Positions 33,481 through 44,953 of a DNA stretch of 64,000 bases are shown piece after piece. The stretch is from NCBI GenBank assembly GCA_030765055.1, contig CM060950.1, positions 277,922,756 through 277,986,755 on the forward strand, read 5' to 3'. Both the position numbers and the translations under genes were made by a program. Position 1 is the first letter of the stretch. Each line of letters starts with the position of its first letter. The notes under the pieces are model-generated. The model was not told the origin of the DNA and ran no database searches. It saw only the letters and a program-made list of their open reading frames with translations. The stretch is from Mantis religiosa (Eukaryota; Arthropoda; Insecta; Mantodea; Mantidae).

Positions 33481-34550
33481 TCATTCCGATTCTCCATCAC
33501 TCTCAGAGTCAGCGGTAATGATGAACCTGCTCTCGTTAGATTGCTGATCCAGACTAATGTATTTTTCCTCTACTTTCTTTACATGCTGCTTACAATTTTT
33601 CCACAGTTCTGCATCGATCCCTTCTTCACAGCTTCTCAACAAGTTGCAAACGCTTTCGCTGAGTGAAGGTTTTGCATTTCTCTTGCGCACTTCTCTCTTC
33701 AGTTTCGACCACACCATTTCTATGGGGTTGAAACAGCAGTGATACGGCGGCAACCTTAAAACTTCGTGCCCATATTTACGAGCGATGTCGTCAATCACGT
33801 AATCCTTGCCCACATTTGCCTTTTTAATTTCTGCCAGGAGTACAGCTTTAATATGCAGAGGTTCGGGTGTTTCAATATTATGAACCCTCATGTATTCGAC
33901 TATATCTTTTAAGTTCATCGACATTGTAGGTGTTCTGTATTTTAAACGTGAATGATAGCTAGCATTGTCCAAAACAATTATAAATTTTTCATTTCTTGGC
34001 AGGTTTGTCATAAGCCTACCATCAAACCACTTTTCAAACACTGCTGCATTCATGTCATCGTGACTGTCGGCCATTGCATCACCAATGTTTTTCGCCGATA
34101 AGAAGAGGCAGTCTTTTACCCATCCCTCGGCAGTCCCAGCATGAAGCACCATAATCCTTTTACCCCTCGACACAGGAGCAGGTAAGGTGCAAGCACACGA
34201 ACCGTCGTCCCACCCTTTTCTCGATACGTCATGGGTATCGTACCAGGTTTCGTCTAAATAAATTATCTTGTGTCCATTACTGCGAAACTTCCTTAGCTTT
34301 GACAAGTATATATATCGCCAAGCTACAATTCTGCTGGATTCCATAATAACCCTTCTCTTATTCAAAGTGCAGTATTTGAAACCCAGCTCCTTTAGAAGAT
34401 CGTGCAAAGTGCAGCGTCCATAAGGAAAATCACAAATTTCTTGCAAATGTGCAACCAATTCATCTAAGGTGGGCGCTCTCCCTTTTGCATAGAAATTATA
34501 AATTTCTCGGCGAATTAAATCGCATGTGAAGTTATCCACCTTAGAGAAAC

Positions 34551-34607
<57 letters not shown>

Positions 34608-34948
34608 TTTCCACACTTTGTCGGCGTCTTTGGTATTCCTTTCGTCACAATTTTTCTAACCGTATTTCTGTGAATACCCAGAATTTTTGCAGTTTCACTG
34701 CATGACCCCTTACCAAGATTATTTTTCACCACATATTTATATGCGTTCAAAACAAGCGCTTGACTTTGCTTAGAAAGAGTTCCCGTTATAACTTTGTTTT
34801 TTGAGGCTTCTCCCCTAACATAACTCGGCCCAGCAACACCTTCCAATTCATTCACACTATTGTCTTCACTTTGATTATTTTCACTTGACTGAACGTTATC
34901 TACTTCATTTGCATTTACCACATCGTGACACACAATGAATGTCTGCAC
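33481..34948 (-). CDS. IS630/Tc1-type transposase, DD82E spacing, frame broken only at a poly(A)
   Basis: From the ATG at 34948 an acidic N-terminus (MQTFIVCHDVVNANE) leads to a helix-turn-helix with ETAKILGIHRNTVRKIV. After a poly-Lys run the main part continues to a stop at 33481. It holds IIYLDETWYD, FIIVLDNASYHSR and CCFNPIEMVWSKLKREV, the three catalytic acids of a DDE_3 transposase. I count 82 residues between the second Asp and the Glu. From memory this matches a reported DD82E group (Sailor). The two parts are in different frames, joined only by a 55-base homopolymer, so length error or slippage there is the sole defect. TIRs were not found. Confidence 0.85.
34552..34606. repeat. (T)55 homopolymer inside the transposase frame
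   Basis: A run of 55 T encodes poly-Lys on the minus strand, just before RFSKVDNFTCDLIRREI. Its length decides whether the transposase reads through. Confidence 0.95.
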
Positions 34949-35291
34949 CTAATGAAACAGAACAACTGGAAGTTGGAAATCTGGCAACTGAGACTCCACG
35001 CGGAGTAGACATGCAACTGTCATTTTCAGAAAATCAGGGCTGCTATTGGTCCCCAACGTCAGTGTTCCATTTCTGAAGTGTGGAGATAGATTTATGACGG
35101 TCATTAGTGGGCGGGGAGGTCAGGACCTTCGAGGTCCCTTTGACTGGGAACTGCACACACGTTGGCTAAACAGACTTTAACAGGAGTCAAAGTATAAACT
35201 TGAAAGAAGCGTAGGGACAGAGAAGCACAAATTAATACAAAAGTGAATCGAGAATATATTGACACATTGCTTCACTCACACTGTTTATTCA

Positions 35292-35331
35292 CAGGACATG
35301 TTTCAAGAGCTCTTGCTCCTATCCTCAGCTG
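35292..35331 (-). ncRNA. Hammerhead-like motif, PLE-A left arm
   Basis: As at 27579, but the core reads CTGAGGA. Position 7 is variable in hammerheads, so this is still compatible with CUGANGA. Confidence 0.68.
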
Positions 35332-35737
35332 ATACTCGATTAGTGCAAGTTGTAGTGGTTTCTTCTTTCTCCGTATTGTCAATAGATGGCGTGATGTACT
35401 TGTCAAAGATGTCCGGTGGTGGAGTTTCAAAATTCATGACTCTATGACGATTTTTGTTAATGAAGATTTTTTCCCATACGGAAAGGTCTATGGGGTGATT
35501 AACGTATTTTATTAGAGATGTTTCCAAATTGATGTCATGTCTAGTATTCAAAAAATGAAAAGCCACTGCTGATTTTTCTGTTTCACCATTTTTAATGTTT
35601 CTCATATGTTCTTTAGTTCTGATATTATTTCTTTTTGTTTTTCCTATATAAATTTTAGGGCAAGTTTCACATTTGATCTCATAGATTCCTGGTTTTTCTT
35701 TGGTAGTGATTGAATTTTTGGGAGGGCCTTTTAACAA
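35303..35737 (-). pseudogene. GIY-YIG endonuclease, inverted duplicate
   Basis: The frame encodes GIYEIKCETCPKIYIGKTKR and the downstream ENIF-like segment VWEKIFINKNRHRVMNFETP, as in the direct copy at 37679. The two copies appear identical over about 133 residues. On this strand it has no RT upstream, so it is a by-product of insertion. Confidence 0.9.
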
Positions 35738-36118
35738 ATTTCTGATATTAAACCTATTTTGAGGTGCAAGAGTTATGTTGTGTTTTGAGAAGATTTTTTG
35801 GAATTTGTTATAGGCTGATGGGTGGAAGGTGAATTTTTTAAAAAGTTTTTTCTCTTTTTCTCCTGTAGGTTCTAGGGTGGTGGTTTCTTTTATTTTCTTA
35901 GCTTTGTTGAGTCTGTTAACTGTTTTGTCTACTAAATTTGGGTTGAAACCGTTGGATATAGCTACTTATTTTATATGTAGGTATTCTTCTTGATAATCTT
36001 CTCTGTTTAGTGGAAAGTTGATCATCCGAAAGATTAAACTGTTGAAAATGGCATGTTGGTGTTGTTTTGGGTTGAAACTGTTGTTCTTAATGTAATTATC
36101 TGTGTGTGTCGGTTTCCT

Positions 36119-37450
36119 GTAAATACCAAACCTAACAATGTAACGAATCTATCCACATGCAACTTCACGGAGAAAGAAATAGATTTTCTAAACAAAGGCC
36201 TAAAAACATGTGTAGATTACACAAAAAACATTGAAAACTATATCGCGGACATTGAAATAGCGATATATAATTTGCCCGATAACAAAAAATCCACGATCAG
36301 AACACAGTGCTTAGAAACTCTAGATCATATTCAAAATGCAATTTCAAAAAGATATTCATATAAAAAATTAATCAAAAATTTAAATGAAAAACCGGTAGTC
36401 TACACAAAAGCAGACAAGGGTAACAAAATAGTAATATTGGACGAAGAAGACTATCGCAAAAAAATGGACAACCTTTTAAACGGAAAAGAATTTGTTAAAC
36501 TAGAAAACAATCCATTAAAGAAAGCATGCAAATCTGTGGAATTAGCAATTAAAAACAGTAAAATCATGACTAAAAGAGATAAATTGAACAATAAAATAGA
36601 CAGTCCAAAAACACCATACATATATGGTTTACCCAAAATACATAAACCTGAAATTACCCTCAGACCAATAATTAATAACATTGATGCACCCACTTACCAA
36701 CTATCAAAATGGCTGGTTCAAATCTTCAGATCCTTCACAAAATTTGAAAATTTAATATCAAAAACTCGTTTGAATTGTTAAATCTCCTGAAGGACACAAA
36801 GATCAACTCTACAGATGCTTTAGTTTCCTTTGACGTCATTTCTTTATATCCAAGTATACCTACCAATGAGCTTATTCCACTTCTCAAAAAATGGCTGGAA
36901 TCAATACAAATAACACCTGAAGAAATAGAAGAACTTTCACAACTTACAGAAATTTGTATCAATCAAATTTTTTTCAGCTTTAATGGACAGATCTATAAAC
37001 AAAAAACGGGCCTAGCTATGGGCAACCCATTGTCTCCCTTCTTGGCAGGTTTATTCATGAGTGCTTTTGAAACACATATCACAAAAGCTTTTCCAAATTA
37101 TTTTAAAGTGTGGTATTGCTATGTTGACGACATTTTTGCAATAGTACCTAAAAAAACTCATACAAGATGGTCTTAAACTTTTGAATATACAAAATCCAGC
37201 TATAAAATTTACATTGGAAACGGAAGAGGATGGTGTTCTCCCCTTTTTGGATATCAAGATCAAAAATATGAACAACAAACTCACTTTTGGTATTTACAGG
37301 AAACCGACACACACAGATAATTACATTAAGAACAACAGTTTCAACCCAAAACAACACCAACATGCCATTTTCAACAGTTTAATCTTTCGGATGATCAACT
37401 TTCCACTAAACAGAGAAGATTATCAAGAAGAATACCTACATATAAAATAA
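36119..37450 (+). pseudogene. Penelope-type reverse transcriptase
   Basis: Frames 36119-36781, 36775-37176 and 37181-37450 give the RT. Motifs are KPVVYTKADKGNKIVILDEEDY, YIYGLPKIHKPEITLRPIIN, LVSFDVISLYPSIPTNELI, TGLAMGNPLSPFLAGLFM and CYVDDIFAIVP with intact YVDD. Two frameshifts (36775 and 37176) separate them. The N-terminus starts abruptly at the inverted-arm junction, so the ORF lacks its beginning. Penelope RTs are related to telomerase RTs. The product would copy element RNA at a target nicked by the GIY-YIG domain. Confidence 0.93.
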
Positions 37451-37678
37451 GTAGCTATATCCAACGGTTTCAACCCAAATTTAGTAGACAAAACAGTTAA
37501 CAGACTCAACAAAGCTAAGAAAATAAAAGAAACCACCACCCTAGAACCTACAGGAGAAAAAGAGAAAAAACTTTTTAAAAAATTCACCTTCCACCCATCA
37601 GCCTATAACAAATTCCAAAAAATCTTCTCAAAACACAACATAACTCTTGCACCTCAAAATAGGTTTAATATCAGAAAT

Positions 37679-38080
37679 TTGTTAAAAGGCCCTCCCAAAA
37701 ATTCAATCACTACCAAAGAAAAACCAGGAATCTATGAGATCAAATGTGAAACTTGCCCTAAAATTTATATAGGAAAAACAAAAAGAAATAATATCAGAAC
37801 TAAAGAACATATGAGAAACATTAAAAATGGTGAAACAGAAAAATCAGCAGTGGCTTTTCATTTTTTGAATACTAGACATGACATCAATTTGGAAACATCT
37901 CTAATAAAATACGTTAATCACCCCATAGACCTTTCCGTATGGGAAAAAATCTTCATTAACAAAAATCGTCATAGAGTCATGAATTTTGAAACTCCACCAC
38001 CGGACATCTTTGACAAGTACATCACGCCATCTATTGACAATACGGAGAAAGAAGAAACCACTACAACTTGCACTAATTGA
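37679..38080 (+). pseudogene. Penelope GIY-YIG endonuclease domain
   Basis: MLKGPPKNSITTKEKPGIYE leads into the GIY...YIG pair (GIYEIKC, IYIGKT). It is followed by the conserved Arg (RTKEHMRNI), the H of AFHFLNTRHD and VWEKIFINKNRHRVMNFETP with its Glu. It starts after a gap in frame with a TAA at 37448, so it is detached from the RT by at least one stop. CETC is the Cys pair typical of Penelope GIY-YIG domains. The final residues run close to the hammerhead motif. Confidence 0.93.
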
Positions 38081-38084
38081 GTAT

Positions 38085-38124
38085 CAGCTGAGGATAGGAG
38101 CAAGAGCTCTTGAAACATGTCCTG
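38085..38124 (+). ncRNA. Hammerhead-like motif, PLE-A right arm
   Basis: CAG, CTGAGGA, T, AGGAGC-AAGA-GCTCTT, GAA, ACATGT, C, CTG. It lies a few bases after the GIY-YIG frame. Confidence 0.68.
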
Positions 38125-38191
38125 TGAATAAACAGTGTGAGTGAAGCAATGTGTCAATATATTCTCGATTCACTTTTGTATTTAACAGGAG

Positions 38192-38374
38192 TGTTGTAAA
38201 CAGGTGTAATCAGAACGCTGGTTTTTGTGGACATTGACCTTGGTAGATTGTGATTGTGTATGTGACGTAATTCTGTTATGTAAGGATTGAACAGAGTGTA
38301 TTTCTATGGAAATAAAGAACATTTTTGAATTTCTGCAAGTTGGACTTTTAATTTTACGAACCCACAAAGTCACA
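38192..38374 (+). repeat. LTR fragment of the gypsy family at 1-4074
   Basis: TTGTGTATGTGACGTA, GGAAATAAAGAAC and the terminal ACGAACCCACAAAGTCACA match the 3' half of the LTR at 3659-4074. No primer-binding site or gag follows. PLE-A lies immediately to the left. The DNA beyond it (34950-35175) is not recognisably LTR. Confidence 0.75.
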
Positions 38375-39855
38375 ATATGAAAAAACGTGTTTGTGTCTGA
38401 GCTCAGAATTTGATAGTAAAATTGTTCTTCTTGCAGAAGTGCAATTATGCAGTTTCACTTTTTAACTTTCACTTTGCTTTTGCTAGTAAGTCTCAACATT
38501 TTGTTATATTAGATGTACAGTGCATAGCATCTGTCAGCTCCTCAGTACATTTAAATAGCATTTTGGCAGGCATCAAATGGGGATTAGCAATGATTTGTCA
38601 ATAAAACAAGTTCTACTTGTAGAGCTATGTAAGTGTTAATATAATTGAAGTGTGGCTTGTGGCACATAAATCCAATGTAAGATTCAGACGTAGTCAATGT
38701 ATTTAACCATTACCAGCCCAAATTAGAAATATTTTAGAAAAAAAAATAATTTGCATTGTTTTAGGGTTTGGAATGTTCCCAAAACACAAACATTGTATTT
38801 GAAAACTTGGTACTTGGTTAAGATTTCTTTAAGGGATTCCATATGGATCCAGTGGGAATAGAATGGATGAGTTTTGTTGATTGGTAAGGAAAATGTATAT
38901 AGCATATCACTCATCACTTCATCAACATGGAAAATAGCATTTAGATAATATTGGGCTTACACTTCTTCTAGGAACAGCTGAGTATATTTTTATATTCTTA
39001 TTGCTAACTATTTGAAGTGAATTTAGTGCTATATTTGATATTTATTTATTTGTACGTTTCCATTACAATTTCACTACAATAACCTTAACATTGAACATGC
39101 CATATTATACATCCTGTACAAATACATGAAAATTGCTGACTCAAGGTCCCCTGGCTATAAGCCTTTGGTTTTCCTGAGCAGCTTGGTGTCATTTCTTCTT
39201 GACCTTTGCTTCTTTTACCCTAAGCCACTTTTCTCTTAAACTATTTTTCTTTTCTCCCATCCCTGTTAGCATGCGTAACGCCAATATTAGTGCTACATAA
39301 AATAATGAAGTTTGTTTATTCATTTATTACGTTATAGTGCAAATCAATAGCACGGAAAAGTACATTATGAAAACATTTTATGGTATCTACTATAAGATTT
39401 TGTTCCCCCCTTTCTGAAGACATATCACTTGATGTTCGGAGAATTTTGTTTGGGACTTCACATTGTTACTTTTAATTTCCTCAGCACAAACTTTCCTAAA
39501 ATACTTCATCAGAGAGCTTACCATTAAGCAGGTTCTGTAGCATAGGCTCTTCTGATAATTGATCTTTACAAGCAAAGAAATTAATTAATGTGTGTATAGA
39601 GCTTTGCACATAACCTCATTTATTTATTCTCCAAAGGAAGAATCCCTCTTTTACCAGTAAGGTATCTTAGGGTTCTAGTTACAAGAACACATAAATACGA
39701 AGATCAAAATAAGTGGACGTGATAAGTAGTTAACAATTCAAAAATTTGGCCAATAAAGTGTTCGGACTGTAGTGCAACATTTTTTTAAAGAATACATTAA
39801 TCAACGTTGTTTGAAGATCTGTATTACAATATGAAAGATGTTGAATAAGATTATA

Positions 39856-39896
<41 letters not shown>

Positions 39897-40200
39897 GAGG
39901 ATCACATCAAAATATTAAGTGTTCAACACTTTCACATTTACAGAGGTATCCATCAGGAGAGTCTATATGGAATCTTCGAAAATAAGTTTTAAATTTCCCA
40001 TGTCTGGTAGCAAACTGGGTCAAAATAAAATTAGGTGAAAAGTACTTGCAGTTTACACATAACCTCATTTACAACACTTACAAACAGCCATCACCTTCAC
40101 CCACTGGGGCCATATGGCTAACATTTTTTGAGCTCATTGCACAATGCGGCTCTATAATATTGTAGTTTCTATAATATTTATCTCTGTTACTCATACAGTA
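38375..40200. other. Spacer with a (T)n run, no gene recognised
   Basis: No coding similarity was seen. A T homopolymer of about 35 bases lies at 39858-39893. Confidence 0.5.
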
Positions 40201-40208
40201 ATAAAGGT

Positions 40209-40960
40209 ATGGGTCATTCTTGGATAAATGCAGAGTATGGGTATAGAGGCTTCTGGAAAGAAGTTAAGCTAAGATTAGAAGATATTGACAGACAAGACAT
40301 TTTTGCCAATACAAGTGACAAAAGCTCACTGAGATTATATAGAGAAATAAAAACAACCTGGGGAAGGGAAGGATACATAGATATATGTAGTAAGTTAGGG
40401 CGAGAAGGTTTTGCTTGGGCGAGAACAGGAGTGAGAAACTTGAAAGGTATAGGTCAAGAGAGGGAGCTAGATAAATGTCCATTGTGTGGAGAAGAGAATG
40501 CAGATTTCCATTGTATATTAAATTGTAGTCAAACAAAGATATGGAGAGAGCAGGCTTGACTACGTAAATGGGACAATTTGGGGGGTGAAGTAGTAATTAG
40601 AAAAATGTTGTCAGTAAAAGGAGAAAAGAACAGGAGAAATATAGGGAATTATTTAGCGAAAGTTAAAGAGAGATGGCTAAGAACAATTAAGAGAAAAATG
40701 TAGAGTGGGATAGGTGAAATGGCAAAAAGTGTAAAATGGAGCAGAGGGCCTCCAATACACAAAAACCTAGGGTTAGGTGTATGGGGACCGAATTATTAGT
40801 CAATGGTGGGCAACAGGATAGCATTTCCAGGATTTAAGAATGTATGACATTTTTCAGTATGGATTTTATAATTGTAATCTTGATTTTGCATTTCCATTTG
40901 TTGATGTAAAAGGAAATAAATTAGTATTACTATTACAGTAATAATATATTTTTGTTTCAA
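40209..40960 (+). pseudogene. Non-LTR retrotransposon 3' end with ATTACT-type tail
   Basis: The frame carries the end of an ORF2: REIKTTWGREGYIDICSKLG, GFAWARTGVRNLKGIGQ and a CPLCGEENADFHCILNC zinc motif, and stops at 40557. The next stop-separated stretch (LRKWDNLGGEVVIRKMLSVK...) looks like its continuation. A short ATTACT-like repeat near 40925-40945 could be the element tail. The RT itself is missing. It resembles R1/I-type C-termini, but I cannot place it. Confidence 0.6.
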
Positions 40961-42504
40961 TATTAGTATTAGAAACTTACCTCAAAATGATTGCAAATTT
41001 CAAGTGCCAAACAGCTGTCAATGATGCTTTTCTCTGAGTGAATACAAAGCTAGAAAAGCCTTGTATGCTCGACTACTGCAGACCAATGTTAATCATGTTA
41101 ACATATTGAGAGATTAAATTAGTTCAAAAGTTCACATATTACATAATGCATGCTTGCATTATAGACATATGATCTTTATGTACATCAGCTTGTTATTTAA
41201 GACAGAAAATAAAGTAATCATAATGAGGCACTGTGAATGTTTGAATTACAATATTTTTTCAGTAGAAAGGGCAGGAATTTAGTTACATATTTCAGAGAAC
41301 ATATAGGAAAAATCCTTGTGTTCATATGTGTAGTTTACAAATTCTGGCTTAAATTTTTGTCTATGTGAATTCCAAGAGATTTTAACAAATTGCTGTAAAT
41401 CATAATACAGCTATTAAATATGATTGGGATTGCAACATTTGAACACTAAGCAGAAGCATAAATTAAGTGATGAGAAAAATAGTTTGAATTACTGAGAATT
41501 GTCCTTCCTATACTTTATGTTCATTAACATTTCTTTCTGCAGGTTTAGCTGTATGCCAGTGGTGTAGCAAGAAATGGCTGACATATTCTTCAGTGCAGAT
41601 GTCCTCAAGTTGTTGTACAATAAACACGTTGTTTTCATAGGAGACAGTAGTGAGTACACTTGTTTGAAATAATAAGTTGGGAACAATAGGTATTGCTTTA
41701 TTCCAATGTCTTTTAAGTACATACTAATTCTTACAAACATGCATGTGTATCCACATCTTTTAGGATTATTTTTAAGACCTGAAATGATGGGAGAATTTTT
41801 CATAGCAGATCTTTCGTAACTTAGCCAACAAATATCTTTGATTATTATATATGTACAAAAAAATTTCCAAGTAATGTAAAGTTTACACTCAAAATGAAAC
41901 TGGTAGTCAAAATTAGAAAATAAATGAGTGATCTAATTTGATGAGGATAAGGAAGTTATCAGTAGGTCAGAAAAGAGTACAGAGTCCTTGAATCAATCCA
42001 TTGGAAAGTAGTTATTACTTCTGGAATATACAGAATGATTGATATGTAACATGTGGTACTTAGAACCATTAAATATAGTAGTTTGCAACTCTGTTCCTAC
42101 ATACAATTATTTGTTTGCAAGTATGAATAACATGGACAACAATCTTCTTTTGGACTTTTATGACTTTTGCAAGGGGCTCACTTGCCTAAACATAAAGTAG
42201 CATTGTGGACACATTGCCCAAGTGTTTATTAACAATGACAAAGATACATATGTGGTTAAACTGAAATGTCATGCCACGTTTAAATGCCTATTGCAAAATT
42301 GTTTCCTGCTGATATCTTTGATTGTGCTTAGTGCTATGCTTACTACTTAATTGGTGTCCATTTAATGTTTATTCATTCCATTTATTGCCCTTTTAATTTC
42401 TGTTTGCTTAGTTATGCATAGTGTGCTGATTTTACCGTGTTATGTTATTCTTATTATGATCCAAGTTCTTAGTAAATGCAATACACAGCAACAAATTTAT
42501 AAAC
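40961..42504. other. Spacer, no gene recognised
   Basis: AT-rich DNA. The open frame at 41489-41803 on the minus strand has no recognisable domain and I do not call it. Confidence 0.5.
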
Positions 42505-42613
42505 AGCAATAAAATACTCCTATGAGTAAGGACTATGATAACAATGAAGCACAAAATTATATAATTTTGATTTGAACTAGTACTCAATGCTCCATACATT
42601 GCTAGTATTTACC

Positions 42614-42654
42614 TAGAATGAGTTTCGTTAGGACCTTTCTAACATCCTCAGCTA
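42614..42654 (-). ncRNA. Hammerhead-like motif, PLE-B left arm
   Basis: Minus strand: TAG, CTGAGGA, T, stem II GTTAG/CTAAC, GAA, a weak stem III (ACTCAT), T, CTA. Stem III is mismatched, so activity is doubtful. Confidence 0.55.
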
Positions 42655-42946
42655 ATATTGACTGTTGAATTTTGATTTGGTGAACTCTTTGGAGGCGATA
42701 GGGGCATCTCTGTTGGTATCCTAATGAACTTGAAGTTTGGATTTTCTTCCAAGGTGGTATTGAAATTTAACAGTTTTTCTTCATATTTCTTTATGAATAT
42801 CCTTTCCCATGTGGTTAATGTAGTTGGACCCTGAACACCTTTTAATAAATGCATTTTCTGTTCTTTATCATGATTATCATTCCAAAAATAGTACGCTACC
42901 GCTAATTTGTCTATTTTTGTTTTTGATTTTCCTAAACTGCTCTTTA
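42648..42946 (-). pseudogene. PLE-B GIY-YIG C-terminal part, inverted copy
   Basis: The frame has LKSSLGKSKTKIDKLAVAYY, TTLTTWERIFIKKYEEKLLN and a C-terminus ending in PNQNSTVNIS. Its beginning (YRKNCKDCDNFYTDRTKKNL) lies on the far side of the piggyBac at 44172-44260. The two halves fit across the duplicated TTAA, so the gene was continuous before the piggyBac arrived. Confidence 0.88.
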
Positions 42947-42947
42947 A

Positions 42948-44167
42948 CTCTAGAACACTAACCATATTCCTATAGTACATAAACACTAAGCCTCGTAAAA
43001 TTTACTACTGTTTATTTCCATTACAAAATACATTACTATTATCTCACAAATTTTTATGCTGCCTCAAACTATTATCTTGACTCACTTAGAACACACTCTT
43101 TTCTCATAACAGTTTATCTCACCTCACTTACAACAATTTGTGCAGAGATTTGCTCTTTTTTCTTTGTAGTATGCACAGCGATATTCTTTGATGTTGTCAT
43201 TTTTTTATTTTAGGACCGACATGACAAATCATCCTCTTGCCAGTAGCCTTTGGTTATTGCCTTTGGAAGGCTGACTGTTTTGGGAGAATATCCTGTATCA
43301 TTACCCGGAGGTGTGATTTTAAACTGGGCGTGATGAGTTCCTCAAACGTATTAGAAAGTCATTTTTGCCAATTTGTGCGACCCTTGGTGCTGATTATTGT
43401 GACTGGATAACCCAAGCATATACTAGCCAATATTCATCATGCCATAAAACACACACAGTGGCCATCACTGCATTTTCTGGCTACAGGAGTAGGTGCTACA
43501 CATCTGATTGAGGACATCCACTCTAAATTTGGTAGCTTTATAATCTTCTGTTATATCTGGTTTTTTACTAGAGCTACTGACGGTAGGTTGATCATGAGCA
43601 GTTGACAATGATACAGTTTAGTTAGAGGAGAATTTTCGTTGCTGCTTATGCGCATACCAATATTTGATCCTGCCATACCTTCACCATTTGTATCAGTCAT
43701 TATTATGTGATCAGAATCTGCATTATCAATTTCTTTGTCCGAGCTAAAATCAATCTCAGGGCCACTATCTTCTAGAACAAGCATTGCCATAACTTTTTCT
43801 CCAAAATTTGGGTCGTCTACATGCAGAATATTCATCTGAAACAATCGAAAGCAACGATTCAACTTTTTTCTGGAACTGCTATTACATGTCCTGTTTTTCT
43901 GAATTCAGATTATTACAAAAATAAATTGCTTCCTTGTACTCACCTTGTGAATTTGGATACATGAACACTAATCTTCGTAAAATTTACGACAAAGCACTTA
44001 CTAACAATTTACAGTTGCATCCGACTTCGATAACGCACACTCACTGACCAAGCTCTTCCAAAGCTAAGGGAGCTACTGAACAGGAAATAATTGTGGTGCA
44101 AAAACTATAGAAGTAAAAGCAGGATTTCCAAATATCTGTAGTAAAAATGAGGCTTAGTGTTCTAGGG
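42948..44167 (-). mobile_element. piggyBac-type transposon, 1.2 kb, decayed
   Basis: Termini CTCTAGAACACTAA and, reverse-complemented at the right, CCCTAGAACACTAA abut TTAA on both sides (42944-42947 and 44168-44171). This is the target duplication and terminal style of piggyBac. CCTCGTAAAATTTAC recurs near both ends. The interior is too short for a whole transposase. Confidence 0.93.
43040..43862 (-). pseudogene. piggyBac transposase remnants
   Basis: The N-terminal part (43551-43862) has the acidic stretch LEDSGPEIDFSSDKEIDN, usual at the start of these transposases. Around 43120-43240 the minus strand gives IKEYRCAYYKEKRANLCTNCC, resembling the C-terminal cysteine-rich zinc domain. The DDD catalytic core between them is absent, so this is an internal deletion derivative. 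Confidence 0.65.
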
Positions 44168-44568
44168 TTAAGCCTAATGTTCAAATTCTTTTTAGTTCTG
44201 TCAGTGTAAAAGTTGTCACAGTCTTTGCAGTTTTTTCGGTACGCACCTGTTTTTTTTTTGTCTGTGCGATTACCCAAAATTCATAAAACAGGAAATAAGA
44301 TGCACCTAATCATTAACAACAAACACACCCTGCTACAAAGTAAAAGCAGGATTTCCAAATATCTGTAGTAAAAATAACGAGGCTTAGTGTTCTAGGGTTA
44401 AGCCTAATGTTCAAATTCTTTTTAGTTCTGTCAGTGTAAAAGTTGTCACAGTCTTTGCAGTTTTTTTGGTACACACCTGTTTTTTTGTCTGTGGGATTAC
44501 CCAAAATTCATAAAACAGGAAATAAGATGCACCTAATCATTAACAACATAAACACACCCTGCTACAAA
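44111..44568. repeat. Tandem duplication of about 228 bp spanning a piggyBac/PLE junction
   Basis: Copies 44111-44339 and 44340-44568 differ by few bases and small indels. Each holds the piggyBac right end, TTAA, the inverted GIY-YIG start and the RT start of PLE-B. It must therefore postdate both insertions. Confidence 0.93.
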
Positions 44569-44953
44569 CTGTCCAAATGGCTAAACAAGAAATTTAAGGA
44601 GCTCCAAAATATTTTAAGCCATATTATTAAAATTTGGTGGAATTCATACAAAAAAAAAAAAAAAAAAACCTAAAGACCTACAATTTTCTCTCACCAAATG
44701 GTATCTTTTAATGTAATCTCTTTGTTCCTAAGAGTGCCAAGAGACAAAACTCATGGAGTACATGCAAATATGGCTTCAGTCTCTACAGTTAGACCAGAAT
44801 ATCATAGAGGAATACCTTCACCTAACATCTGCATTGAGCAATCCTTTTTTACATTCAATGACAAACTATCTGTGGGCAACCCATTGTCCCTATTCATGGC
44901 AGACCTTTTCATGAGCTTCTTGGAAAACGCATATCACAAAGACATTCCCACTA
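44485..44953 (+). pseudogene. PLE-B reverse transcriptase, first part
   Basis: GLPKIHKTGNKMHLIINN and INTPCYKLSKWLNKKF open the preserved part. A second frame has MVSFNVISLFLRVPRDK, FFTFNDKLSVGNPLSLFMAD and LFMSFLENAYHKDIP. A poly(A) run at 44650-44668 separates them. The N-terminus is missing, since the direct arm begins at LPKIHK. It is cut by a mini-PLE just before the catalytic site, which lies at 45.6 kb. Confidence 0.88.

Larger units (their letters stand above)
35187..38180 (+). mobile_element. Penelope-like element A with 895-bp inverted arms
   Basis: A direct copy (RT, GIY-YIG, 3' end) is preceded by an inverted copy of its own 3' end. The arms 35236-36130 and 37286-38180 are each 895 bp. 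The 11-bp target duplication TTTAACAGGAG lies at 35176-35186 and 38181-38191. Partial inverted copies at the 5' side are known for Penelope elements. The left arm has about 49 extra terminal bases. Confidence 0.95.
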
